Positions 8,601-15,603 of a stretch of DNA of 27,985 bases are shown here, piece after piece. Each line of letters begins with the position of its first letter. Positions within the stretch are counted from its first letter, which is position 1. Under the pieces are notes generated by a model, which saw only the letters and a program-made list of their open reading frames with translations, did not search any database and was not told the DNA's origin. Source of the DNA: UBA1732 sp045114455. Its GTDB lineage: Bacteria; Verrucomicrobiota; Lentisphaeria; Victivallales; UBA1829. A program made the translations under genes and the position numbers. The stretch spans positions 1-27,985 of the forward strand of contig JBGUKN010000063.1 of assembly GCA_045114455.1 (NCBI GenBank). The letters are read 5' to 3'.

Positions 8601-8762
8601 GTCGTAGTCGCCCGCCGATTTCGATTCGATCCACTCGCCGTCGACTTCGATCCACTCGCTTTTCGAACCGATCGTCACGCCGTTGACTTCGGGTTGTTCC
8701 AGCTTGAGTTCGCCGTTCAGATACAACTGCACGACGCCGTCTTTGGTTGTCTTGACTACCAT
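5634..8762 (-). CDS. Giant Pmp-like beta-helix protein with RTX calcium-binding repeats
   Basis: 1042 residues from the ATG at 8762, preferred over a start 12 codons upstream because AAGAAAGGA lies 6-8 bases before it. There is no Sec signal: the protein begins MVVKTTKDGVVQLYLNG. Residues ~65-545 carry about 14 GGA[IV]/GGGI motifs alternating with about 13 FxxN motifs (FSGN, FDAN, FTDN), the hallmark tetrapeptides of the chlamydial Pmp family, and should fold as a right-handed beta-helix. A Ser/Ala-rich middle follows. Residues ~860-945 hold RTX-type nonapeptides (GGAGNDVIW, GDDGNDRIT, GGVGNDVLA, GGAGDDILN, GGGGNDTFT, plus SGAGDDIVD), which bind calcium in type I secretion substrates. No autotransporter barrel is visible at the C-terminus. 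I infer a secreted or surface adhesin or structural protein, exported by a type I-like route; no exporter gene is in the window. Confidence 0.85.
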   Translation of the reverse strand: MVVKTTKDGVVQLYLNGELKLEQPEVNGVTIGSKSEWIEVDGEWIESKSAGDYDTAFVGKDAALTYTDVSDDGSVFVDVGGRISNINVNGGIYSGSALCENATGWYGSGICMTGSAGGNCEVSLAEAVFSGCAVNPLNGSTGHGGAIETYGGGLFTVQDSVFSGNSANGTGAAGGAIAMVEFQGTGTITGSTFSGNSAYFGGAVQQNRGTLTVTGSLFLGNSAAGDPTDTYSPGGGAIELHQGATASISGSTFSANTSRDGGAIYNDTFNAATSAATVDGCIFDANTADYQGGAIYNYASMTVTDSSFSGNIVKATGYSSFGGAIVNTENGTLTVTGGEFSENSASYGGAIASYVDYKKVDTDTAALTVEGAKFTDNASASGGGIYIQSGTADMTVISGSDFSGNTATSGGGAICQCFGAMAVTGGTFSGNNGGVDHGEELPYGSPEDYYQGGAIAAWDYGTKTSTITGAKFDSNTASYGGAISYSYASAPLVVSDCEFLSNGGEATEKGGAIWNRAESTGIISVKGSTFNGNTAKAGGAIWNGGNMKLESVVLASVSDTVYNNGSLTFAGANTIGAGVVNDGKITFSVTSGTDALLSDLGKFDGTGSYLLSLAADAVSAGALFAASAGTFSGALSVKLGDTAFSDSFTLNGGILGNDLAVAGDTVLRLIENSGALTVKRETLEKLVPAVSKDGSVIVWTDSEYTGGFLVEIGTGDSFGNAIRIATDGTAFDVVSQAGNYFCRATESEEAFAADSASWTASAAAPRQVISNGNGRSDIFFASVDENDLWSKLYQAKNTVTGETAEIAGKNRIRDTFSGSESDANILYLSDTANGDALFMDDVYSQFGDAARLARIREIRSGAGDDIVDMTSDKYDDKLAQMTVRGGAGNDVIWGNQGTQSATGSTLFGDDGNDRITGGVGNDVLAGGAGDDILNGGGGNDTFTFGENWGNDVVSQAAGGSVTLWFAVGDESKWDAASLTYSDGDNSVTVSGVTADKVTLMFGSEKEAERFAKLSAEGAFLGSTSEAVFETETARTQGILASL

Positions 8763-9013
8763 GTTGCGGTCCTTTCTTTTGTGCCGGAACGCGGACATGG
8801 CGAAAACGCGGCATGTAATCCGTCACGCACTTCTGACGTTGTGCGGACATTCCGCGTTTTTTCCCCGTCTTGTGTTTCGGGCACAATTCCGCCTCCGGCG
8901 GAGGGAACTTGAACGGAGCGGGGATCTGGCTCGCCGCACCATGCGGCTCACAGTTGCGCGACAGTCCGTGATTTTCACACGGTTCACCCGGATTCCGTCC
9001 GATTAATTGTTGT

Positions 9014-9040
9014 CACTAATAATATACTGTTTCATTAGTG
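9014..9040. repeat. Inverted repeat CACTAAT-N13-ATTAGTG over the Pmp/RTX promoter
   Basis: CACTAAT (9014-9020) and ATTAGTG (9034-9040) are perfect complements. For the minus-strand promoter, one arm sits in the -35/-10 spacer and the other near +1, the placement expected of a repressor operator. On the + strand it is followed by TTTTT (9041-9045), so a weak terminator is the alternative reading, but no + gene lies upstream to need one. Confidence 0.45.
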
Positions 9041-9048
9041 TTTTTCAA
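9021..9048 (-). promoter_or_regulatory. Sigma-70-type promoter of the Pmp/RTX gene
   Basis: On the minus strand TTGAAA (9048-9043) and TATATT (9026-9021) are 16 bp apart. Transcription would start near 9014, giving a leader of about 250 bases before the ATG at 8762. Confidence 0.55.
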
Positions 9049-9140
9049 GCCGGATGACCGAGATTCTTCTCTCGCGCGTTAAGAATCTCCGTTCCGTGGC
9101 GCGGATACCGAAAAACGCGCCAAATAATCGGCCGGAGAGA

Positions 9141-9169
9141 TTGAAAAGATTTTCCCCGTGTAGTATATT
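9141..9169 (+). promoter_or_regulatory. Sigma-70-type promoter of the glycosidase operon
   Basis: TTGAAA (9141-9146), 17 bp, TATATT (9164-9169). Transcription would start near 9176, about 63 bases before the first GH2 gene. No other promoter of similar quality is seen between here and the end of the GH29 gene, consistent with one five-gene operon. Confidence 0.65.
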
Positions 9170-9238
9170 TATAAATAGGAATTGAACAATGCTGAAACCG
9201 ATCCGCCCCGGTCCGGGGCCAGAAAGGATATTTATCTT

Positions 9239-11431
9239 ATGAATTCGCCTTTTTTCCGCAGGGGACTTTCCGCCTTCGCCATCCTCGGTGCGGCCGCCAT
9301 GCTCGCCGGAGCCATGAACCAGGGATGCGTCTCCTCCGACGCGGCCCCGGAAGAGGTCGTCGCGACCGCGAAGGAGGTCAAGCCTGTCGCGGCGTCCATG
9401 CAGGAGATAAAAACGCTCGACTTCAAGCGCGGAAACGACCCCGACTATACGCAGGTCGCGCTCCCGCATACCATGAACGCGACGAACGGGACCGGCGTGA
9501 TCCCGCTCGAGCGCGGCGACGGTTATTACCGCTACGTCCTCGATGTGGCGGAATCCGACCTGGAAAAGGACTACATCATCCAATTTGAAGAAGTCGGCCA
9601 GACTGCCGAAGTCTCCCTCAACGGCACGCTCCTCCACACGAACCGCTGCGGCTACACGCCGTTTGCCGTGAAGCTCGACGGCCTCAAGGCGGGACGCAAC
9701 GAAGTCGCCATTCACACGAACAACCGCATCGACAACAACATGATCCCGAACAGCGGCGACTTCAATTTCTGCAACGGCGTATACGGCCGCGCCTATCTGC
9801 TCAGCGGCAACGTCTATTTTGATCCGCAGGTGTACGGCATCGACAAGATGCACGTGATCCCGCTCTCCGTGAAGCAGGACAAAGTCCGCTTCGCCATCGC
9901 CGCGTCCGTCTTCAGCAAAGAGATCGCGGCCGGGACGACAGTCACGACGACGCTGAAGGACAAGGATGGCGGCGTGGTCCTCACGGAAACCTCTCCGCTT
10001 GCCGTCGCGCCCGGCGGCAACGAATTCTACCGCGAATACTCCTTCGATTCCCCGGTCCTCTGGCAGGGCAAGGAGAATCCGTACCTCTACACGGTCGACG
10101 TCGCGCTCGCGCTGGATGACGGTCGGGAGCTCGACCGCATCAGCATCCCCTACGGATTCCGCGAAATTCAGCTGCCCTACAGTGCGAAGGACAATCTCCT
10201 GCGCCTCAACGGCAAAAAAGTCAGCCTCCGCGGCGTCTCCTACCATCAGGACGCGCCCGGCGTCGCCGTCGCCATGACCGACGAAGACCGCAAGCGCGAC
10301 CAGGAGATCATGCTGGAGCTCGGCTTCAACTGGCTCCGCTGCGCCCACTATCCGCATAATGTGCGGGAATTCGCCGACTATGACCGCATCGGCATGATGT
10401 GCCAGACCGAGATCCCGTGGGTCAACGGATTCACGAACACCCCCGCCTTCGAGCAGAACGTGATGCAGTTCACGCGCGACATGATCGTGAACCTCTACAA
10501 CCACCCCAGCATCATCCTCTGGGGACTCTCCAACGAGATCTTCTACAGATGGAGCGGCGAGGAATGCATCCGCGTCCACAACGACGCCTACACCCTCGCC
10601 CGCCGTCTCGACCCCTACCGCCCCGTCGGACACGTCGAGCGCGAACAGGAAGTCCGCACCGGCGCGAGCAACGGCCTCATTTCCGACTGGTTCGGCAACA
10701 ACACCTATCCCGGCTGGTACTCCACGACGGACTTCGAGAACACCAGGGACGGCGTGACCGACACCCAGGTCCTCGCCAAGTTCTACCTCCACGGCATCAC
10801 CGAGTACGGTTACGGCGGAAACCCGTTCCAGCACAACTCCGACTTCATGACGCTTTACCCGAAGAGCAAGACAAACAAGACCGGCACCAGCAACGACACT
10901 GGCGGCTGGCTTCATCCCGAGGAATACCAGACGCTTGGCCACATCTACTCCTGGAACAAGATCGCCGGTACGCCCGAGGGACAGCGCATGACCTTCACCT
11001 CCCTCTGGATCCTCTTCGACTTCGCCGTCGGCAGCCGCAATGAGGGCGACACCCCCGGCATCAACGACAAGGGCCTCGTGACGCGCGACCGCAAGACGAA
11101 AAAGGACGCTTACTATTTTTATAAATGCATCTGGAACCCCGAAAACGAAATCCACATCATGTCCTCCCGCTGGGAAAAGCGCGACACAAAGGACATCGCC
11201 ATCACCGTGTTCTCCAACGCCGAAAAGGTCGAGCTCTACCAGAACAACAAACTGGTCCAGATCCTTAACAAGCCCACGGACACCGTCAACAACGTCGTCT
11301 GGAAGTTCGATCCCGTTCCGTTCAGCGCCGGCGCGCTCGCGGGCAATTACGACACGTTCAAGGCCATCGGCTACCGCAAGGAGAAAAAGATCGGACAGCA
11401 CTCCGCGCTTTTCACCACCACCGCGAAATAA
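9239..11431 (+). CDS. Secreted family GH2 glycoside hydrolase, copy 1
   Basis: 730 residues. The ATG at 9239 is chosen because AGAAAGGA (9221-9228) precedes it and the hydrophobic signal (LSAFAILGAAAMLAGA) then starts near the N-terminus; the in-frame TTG at 9182 is rejected. A Cys follows the signal (MNQGC), but it is not a good lipobox, so plain Sec export seems more likely. The GH2 layout is complete: jelly-roll sugar-binding domain (~50-205), Ig-like domain (~210-320), and a TIM barrel with GVSYHQDAPG and LRCAHYPHN. The acid/base is Glu433 in WGLSNE and the nucleophile Glu522 in ITEYGYGG. GH2 enzymes are beta-galactosidases, beta-glucuronidases or beta-mannosidases; galE downstream favours beta-galactosidase, but that is inference. 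The gene is shorter than LacZ (1023) and typical of gut glycan-degrading GH2. A close paralogue follows after 25 bases. Confidence 0.88.
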   Translation: MNSPFFRRGLSAFAILGAAAMLAGAMNQGCVSSDAAPEEVVATAKEVKPVAASMQEIKTLDFKRGNDPDYTQVALPHTMNATNGTGVIPLERGDGYYRYVLDVAESDLEKDYIIQFEEVGQTAEVSLNGTLLHTNRCGYTPFAVKLDGLKAGRNEVAIHTNNRIDNNMIPNSGDFNFCNGVYGRAYLLSGNVYFDPQVYGIDKMHVIPLSVKQDKVRFAIAASVFSKEIAAGTTVTTTLKDKDGGVVLTETSPLAVAPGGNEFYREYSFDSPVLWQGKENPYLYTVDVALALDDGRELDRISIPYGFREIQLPYSAKDNLLRLNGKKVSLRGVSYHQDAPGVAVAMTDEDRKRDQEIMLELGFNWLRCAHYPHNVREFADYDRIGMMCQTEIPWVNGFTNTPAFEQNVMQFTRDMIVNLYNHPSIILWGLSNEIFYRWSGEECIRVHNDAYTLARRLDPYRPVGHVEREQEVRTGASNGLISDWFGNNTYPGWYSTTDFENTRDGVTDTQVLAKFYLHGITEYGYGGNPFQHNSDFMTLYPKSKTNKTGTSNDTGGWLHPEEYQTLGHIYSWNKIAGTPEGQRMTFTSLWILFDFAVGSRNEGDTPGINDKGLVTRDRKTKKDAYYFYKCIWNPENEIHIMSSRWEKRDTKDIAITVFSNAEKVELYQNNKLVQILNKPTDTVNNVVWKFDPVPFSAGALAGNYDTFKAIGYRKEKKIGQHSALFTTTAK

Positions 11432-11456
11432 CGCGAAGTCAGAAAGGATTATCACT

Positions 11457-14018
11457 ATGAGTTCACGAATCATCCGCCGCAAACTGTTTGCCCTCGTGCT
11501 GTTCGGCGCCGCTGCGCTTCTGACCGGAGCATCGAACGGGAATCACACCGGATATTCACCCGAAACGGCTGCTGTGCTGGAGTTCAAACCGGTTGCGGTC
11601 GCCGTGCAGGAGATCAAGACGCTTGGCTTCAAGCGCTCCGGGGAATCCAGTTATGCCACGGTCTCGCTCCCGCACACCATGAACGCCATGGACGGCACCG
11701 GCGGAATCCCGCTCGAACGCGGCGACGCCTTCTACCGCTACAGTCTCGACCTGAAGGAATCCGACCTGGAGAAGGATTACATACTCCAGTTCGAACAGGT
11801 CGGCCAGACCGCCGAAATCTCTCTGAACGGCAGGGTCATCCACAAGAACTGGTGCGGATACACCCCGTTCGCCGTGAGGCTGGACGGACTCGAAGAAGGT
11901 GAAAACGAGGTCGTGATCCACACGAACAACAGCATCGACAACAACGTGATCCCGAACAGCGGCGACTTCAATTTCTGCAATGGCGTGTACGGACGCGCCT
12001 ATCTGCTCAGCGGCAATGTCTATTTCAACCCGCAGGTCTACGGCATCGACAGGATGCACGTGGTTCCCGTCTCCATCAGCCGGGATAAAGTCCGATTCGG
12101 CATCGCCACCTCCGTCTTCAGCAAAGGTTCCTCCGGCTTGGCCACCATCACGGCCACGCTGAAGGACAAGGACGGCGGCGTGGTCCTGACCGAGACGACT
12201 CTGCTCGCCATCGCGCCCGGCGGCAACGAATTCTATCGCGAGTACACGTTCGACTCCCCGATCCTCTGGCAGGGCAAGAAGAATCCGTACCTCTACACGG
12301 TCGAAGTGATCCTGAATATGGACGGTCAGGAGCTCGACCGCATCAGCATCCCCTACGGGTTCCGCGACATCCAGCTGCCCTACAGCAACAATGACAATCT
12401 CCTGCGCCTCAACGGCAAGAGAGTCTCTCTCCGCGGCGTCTGCTACCATCAGGACGCCCCCGGCGTCGCCGTCGCCATGACCGACGAGGACCGCGCCCGC
12501 GACCAGGAGATCATGCTCGAGCTCGGCTTCAACTGGCTCCGCTGCGCCCATTATCCGCACAATGTGCGGGAATTCGCCGACTACGACCGCATCGGCATGA
12601 TGTGCCAGGTCGAGATCCCGTGGGTCAACGGCTTCACGAACACCCCCGCGTTCGAAAAGAACGTGATGCAGTTCACGCGCGACATGATCGTGAACCTCTA
12701 CAACCACCCCAGCATCATCCTCTGGGGGCTCTCCAACGAGATTTACTTCCGGCGGAACTGCAAGGAATGCATCCGCGTCCACAACGACGCCTACACCCTC
12801 GCCCGCCGCCTTGATCCCTACCGCCTCGTCGGACACGTCGAGAACGAAAAGGATGTCAGCACCGGTGCCACCAACGGCCTGATCTCCGACTGGTTCGGCA
12901 ACAACACCTATCCCGGATGGTACACCCCGACCAACTTTGAAAACTCGGAAGATTGCGTGACAGCTACACAGATCATCGCCAAATTCTACCTCCACGGCAT
13001 CTCCGAGTACGGATACGGCGGGAACCCGTTCCAGCACAATTCCGACTTCATGACGATCCACCCGAAGAGCAAGATAAACAAGACCGGAACCAGCAGCGGC
13101 ATCGGCGGATGGCTCCACCCCGAGGAATACCAGACGCTCGGCCACATCTACTCCTGGAACAAAATCGCGGGCACGCCCGAAGGCCGCCGCATGACCTTCA
13201 CTTCCCTCTGGATACTCTTTGATTTCGCAGTCGACAGCCGCGATGAGGGCGACACCCCCGGCATCAACGACAAGGGCCTTGTGACACGCGACCGCCAGAC
13301 GAAGAAGGATGCGTTCTATTTCTACAAGTGCATATGGAATACGGAGCCGGAGGTGCATATCATGTCGAGCCGCTGGTCAGAACGCGACACGAAGGACATC
13401 GCCATCACCGTCTTCTCCAACGGCGACACCGTCAAGCTTTACCGCAACGGCAGTCTGATCCAGACGCTCACCCACCCCAATGCCAGTATCTTACACAAAG
13501 ACTCCGCCATCTTCGAAGACGCCTTCGACGAAACAGATAACCGTCCCCTCATTGAGGATAAACTGGGCGGAACATACACAGTTTGGAAAGACGACTCCAA
13601 GGGGGCGCTGACCATTCATGTCGTGCCGGAAACGGTCGACCGTTCGATCCTTGTCGAAGTACGTGATCTTGAATCCAACCTTATTTATTACAGTTCGAAT
13701 CCCAACAACCCGGGAGGCGTGAAAATAATCCCCGTTTATTCTGGCGAGACATCCGTATCTTTCAATGCACGCGACTTGACGCCATATATCGGAGAAAAAG
13801 TCTTTGTCTCCATCAGCAAAGCAAAGGGGACGTCGAGAACGAACCCTTATAATACCATGTCCATCGACACCATCAACAATGTCGTCTGGATGTTTGATCC
13901 CGTGCAGTTCACCAATAACGCTAAAAATGGCATTCCGGATACTTTCACGGCAGTCGCATACCGCAACGGCAAGGAGATAGGCCAGCACTCGGCGAGTTTC
14001 ACAACCACCAAGAAATAA
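11457..14018 (+). CDS. Secreted family GH2 glycoside hydrolase, copy 2, with inserted domain
   Basis: 853 residues with AGAAAGGA (11441-11448) before the ATG. The Sec signal (KLFALVLFGAAALLTGA) has no lipobox. It is colinear with and very similar to copy 1, including GVCYHQDAPG, acid/base Glu428 (WGLSNE) and nucleophile Glu517 (ISEYGYGG), so both copies should be active on related substrates. The difference is an extra ~128 residues (bases ~13482-13865) placed between THPN and DTINNVVW, where copy 1 runs directly from NKPT to DTVNNVVW. The insert looks beta-rich (LTIHVVPETV, VEVRDLES, KIIPVYSGE) and may be an Ig-like or binding module. By hand count G+C is ~49% over 13501-13860 against ~64% over 12481-12600, which fits a later acquisition. 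It could alter substrate range or anchoring. Confidence 0.88.
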   Translation: MSSRIIRRKLFALVLFGAAALLTGASNGNHTGYSPETAAVLEFKPVAVAVQEIKTLGFKRSGESSYATVSLPHTMNAMDGTGGIPLERGDAFYRYSLDLKESDLEKDYILQFEQVGQTAEISLNGRVIHKNWCGYTPFAVRLDGLEEGENEVVIHTNNSIDNNVIPNSGDFNFCNGVYGRAYLLSGNVYFNPQVYGIDRMHVVPVSISRDKVRFGIATSVFSKGSSGLATITATLKDKDGGVVLTETTLLAIAPGGNEFYREYTFDSPILWQGKKNPYLYTVEVILNMDGQELDRISIPYGFRDIQLPYSNNDNLLRLNGKRVSLRGVCYHQDAPGVAVAMTDEDRARDQEIMLELGFNWLRCAHYPHNVREFADYDRIGMMCQVEIPWVNGFTNTPAFEKNVMQFTRDMIVNLYNHPSIILWGLSNEIYFRRNCKECIRVHNDAYTLARRLDPYRLVGHVENEKDVSTGATNGLISDWFGNNTYPGWYTPTNFENSEDCVTATQIIAKFYLHGISEYGYGGNPFQHNSDFMTIHPKSKINKTGTSSGIGGWLHPEEYQTLGHIYSWNKIAGTPEGRRMTFTSLWILFDFAVDSRDEGDTPGINDKGLVTRDRQTKKDAFYFYKCIWNTEPEVHIMSSRWSERDTKDIAITVFSNGDTVKLYRNGSLIQTLTHPNASILHKDSAIFEDAFDETDNRPLIEDKLGGTYTVWKDDSKGALTIHVVPETVDRSILVEVRDLESNLIYYSSNPNNPGGVKIIPVYSGETSVSFNARDLTPYIGEKVFVSISKAKGTSRTNPYNTMSIDTINNVVWMFDPVQFTNNAKNGIPDTFTAVAYRNGKEIGQHSASFTTTKK

Positions 14019-14062
14019 CACTTTTCCTTAAAACGCGCTCAAATCAAACAGAAGGATTCACC

Positions 14063-15079
14063 ATGAAGATATTAGTCACCGGCGGAGCCGGATACATCGG
14101 CAGCCACACCTGCGTCGAACTCCTTAACAGGGGCATGGACGTGGTCGTTATCGACAACCTCGACAACTCCAACGCGGAGTCCCTGAACCGCGTCGAGAAG
14201 ATCACCGGGAAGAAAGTCGCGTTCTACGAGGCGGACGTGCGCGACCGCGCCGCGCTCGAACGCATCTTCACCGAGCACAGGATCGATTGCACCATCCATT
14301 TCGCCGGGCTGAAGGCGGTCGGCGAATCCGTCGCGAAGCCGCTGGAATACTACGACAACAACCTGAACTCCACGATCACGCTCGCCGAGACGCTCCGCAA
14401 GTTCAACTCGAAGAAGATCGTGTTCTCCTCCTCCGCCACGGTCTATTCCGCAGAGAATGCCATGCCGCTCGCCGAGGACAGCTGCACCGGAAACTGCACC
14501 AACCCCTACGGCTGGACCAAGTACATGTCCGAACAGATCCTCCGCGACCTCGCGAAGGCCGATCCCGAGTTCACCGTGGTCCTGCTCCGCTACTTCAACC
14601 CCGTCGGTGCTCACCCGAGCGGACTCATCGGCGAAGACCCGCGCGGCATCCCGAACAACCTCATGCCGTTCATCTCCCAGGTCGCCATCGGACGCCGCGA
14701 CCACCTGAACGTCTTCGGCAACGACTACGACACCGCGGACGGGACCGGCGTGCGCGATTACATCCATGTGGTCGACCTCGCGCGCGGACACGTCGCCGCA
14801 ATCGACTTCATGCAGGGCGCGAAGGGCGAACATGTCTTCAACCTCGGCACCGGCGTCGGCTACAGCGTGCTCGACATGGTGAAGGCGTTCGAGAAAGCCA
14901 ACGGCATCAAGATCCCCTACGAGATCGCGCCGCGCCGTTCCGGCGACCTCGCCACCTACTACTCCACTCCCGCGAAGAGCGAAAAGGTACTCGGCTGGAA
15001 AGCCGAATTCGGGCTGGAGGACATGTGCCGCGACTCCTGGAACTGGCAGAAAAACAATCCGAACGGGTTCAGCAAGTAA
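14063..15079 (+). CDS. galE: UDP-glucose 4-epimerase
   Basis: 338 residues, the same length as E. coli GalE, with GAAGGA (14051-14056) before the ATG. The N-terminal Rossmann motif GGAGYIGSH binds NAD. The short-chain dehydrogenase pair is Tyr149 and Lys153 (YGWTK), with FSSSATVY supplying the catalytic Ser/Thr region, and RYFNPVGAHPSG is a GalE signature. It interconverts UDP-galactose and UDP-glucose in the cytosol (Leloir pathway). Its place directly behind two secreted GH2 genes suggests that galactose they release is fed into metabolism, or that UDP-galactose is supplied to surface glycans. No galK or galT is in the window. Confidence 0.95.
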   Translation: MKILVTGGAGYIGSHTCVELLNRGMDVVVIDNLDNSNAESLNRVEKITGKKVAFYEADVRDRAALERIFTEHRIDCTIHFAGLKAVGESVAKPLEYYDNNLNSTITLAETLRKFNSKKIVFSSSATVYSAENAMPLAEDSCTGNCTNPYGWTKYMSEQILRDLAKADPEFTVVLLRYFNPVGAHPSGLIGEDPRGIPNNLMPFISQVAIGRRDHLNVFGNDYDTADGTGVRDYIHVVDLARGHVAAIDFMQGAKGEHVFNLGTGVGYSVLDMVKAFEKANGIKIPYEIAPRRSGDLATYYSTPAKSEKVLGWKAEFGLEDMCRDSWNWQKNNPNGFSK

Positions 15080-15110
15080 TCCCCTGCCCTTTTGGGGGCG
15101 AATGGAAAAC

Positions 15111-15172
15111 GGGGCGATTGTCGCATCGGTAGACTGCCCCGGTCGCCGGAATAAACCGTGATTCCGCAGTCT
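15111..15172 (+). promoter_or_regulatory. Structured RNA leader with mutually exclusive hairpins
   Basis: Within the 128-base gap after galE, GGGGC (15111-15115) can pair with GCCCC (15136-15140). AGACTGC (15131-15137) can instead pair with GCAGTCT (15166-15172), enclosing a further stem CGGAAT/ATTCCG (15147-15152 with 15161-15166). The two folds share bases 15136-15137 and cannot form together fully. This could tune expression of the membrane protein and fucosidase genes. No known riboswitch class is recognised. Confidence 0.35.
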
Positions 15173-15207
15173 GAACTTGGAAGGCAGCAACACAGGAAAG
15201 ACCCGAT

Positions 15208-15603
15208 ATGTCCGAAGCTACGTTGTTTTATCTTTTCCTGCTCGTTTTATTCATTGTAAACGGGATTGCGCTTTACATCCTTTTTTCCATCTGGCGCCGG
15301 CACGTCGAAACACGCAAAGAAGTGCTGCCGCTTTGCATCCTGACGGCGCTGCCTATACTCGTTTTTATCGGGTGCTGGATCTTCGAAGCACCGGTTTTTC
15401 TGTGTTGGTTCTATGTGTGTGCCGTCCCTGCTGCTCTGCTGTTTTTCCTGATCGATATGATCGTGCTGGCAGTATCCTCCCGCGTGACCCGGCACATCGG
15501 GATCGCCGTCATGGTTTTTACCATCAATCTCATTCTTAACCCCGTTCTTTTTGTTTTTTTCATCCTCTTGTATTATGGAATAAACCATCGGGGTATCCCA
15601 TGA
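15208..15603 (+). CDS. Small hydrophobic membrane protein, unknown function
   Basis: 131 residues with AGGAAA (15194-15199) 8 bases before the ATG. The sequence is dominated by about four transmembrane helices: ~5-27 (LFYLFLLVLFIVNGIALYIL), ~42-60 (LCILTALPILVFIGCWIF), ~62-88 (VFLCWFYVCAVPAALLFFL) and ~99-123. Basic residues (WRRHVETRK, SRVTRH) lie in the loops. I recognise no family. Its TGA overlaps the ATG of the GH29 gene by ATGA (15600-15603), so the two are probably translated together. Possible roles are an inner-membrane helper of glycan uptake or simply an accessory protein; the sequence does not decide. Base use is more AT-rich than its neighbours, partly because of the hydrophobic codons. 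Confidence 0.7.
   Translation: MSEATLFYLFLLVLFIVNGIALYILFSIWRRHVETRKEVLPLCILTALPILVFIGCWIFEAPVFLCWFYVCAVPAALLFFLIDMIVLAVSSRVTRHIGIAVMVFTINLILNPVLFVFFILLYYGINHRGIP

Larger units (their letters stand above)
8763..9238. other. 476-base divergent intergenic regulatory region
   Basis: No credible gene is present. Bases 8763-9013 would be the ~250-base untranslated leader of the minus-strand Pmp/RTX gene; the only structure I see in it is a short hairpin CCTCC-GGC-GGAGG at 8892-8904. Bases 9014-9048 hold its promoter and an inverted repeat. Bases 9141-9169 hold the promoter of the glycosidase operon. G+C drops sharply from about 9001 onward. Confidence 0.6.

Noticed and set aside
7452..8912. 486-codon + strand frame inside the Pmp/RTX gene
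   Set aside because: It is antisense to the repeat protein, Arg/Ala-rich, lacks motifs, and is explained by codon bias of the true gene.
9041..9045. T-run after the CACTAAT/ATTAGTG repeat as a + strand terminator
   Set aside because: No + strand gene lies upstream to terminate, and the stem is AT-rich and weak; an operator reading explains its position over a promoter better.
9035..11482. Long minus-strand open frame antisense to the first GH2 gene
   Set aside because: It mirrors a clear GH2 gene in a high-G+C genome, where the antisense frame is often open; its translation is low-complexity Val/Asp/Gly/Glu-rich with no recognisable domain. The same holds for 772-2013, 1874-3493, 11556-13358, 14072-15193, 15663-16682, 25264-26175 and 26272-27453.
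15147..15195. Possible SRP (4.5S-type) RNA, because of a GTGA ... GGAAGGCAGCAAC resemblance to the SRP core
   Set aside because: The GGAA tetraloop would be closed by wobble or mismatched pairs, the expected long stem does not form, and the same bases fit a better nested inverted repeat (AGACTGC/GCAGTCT).
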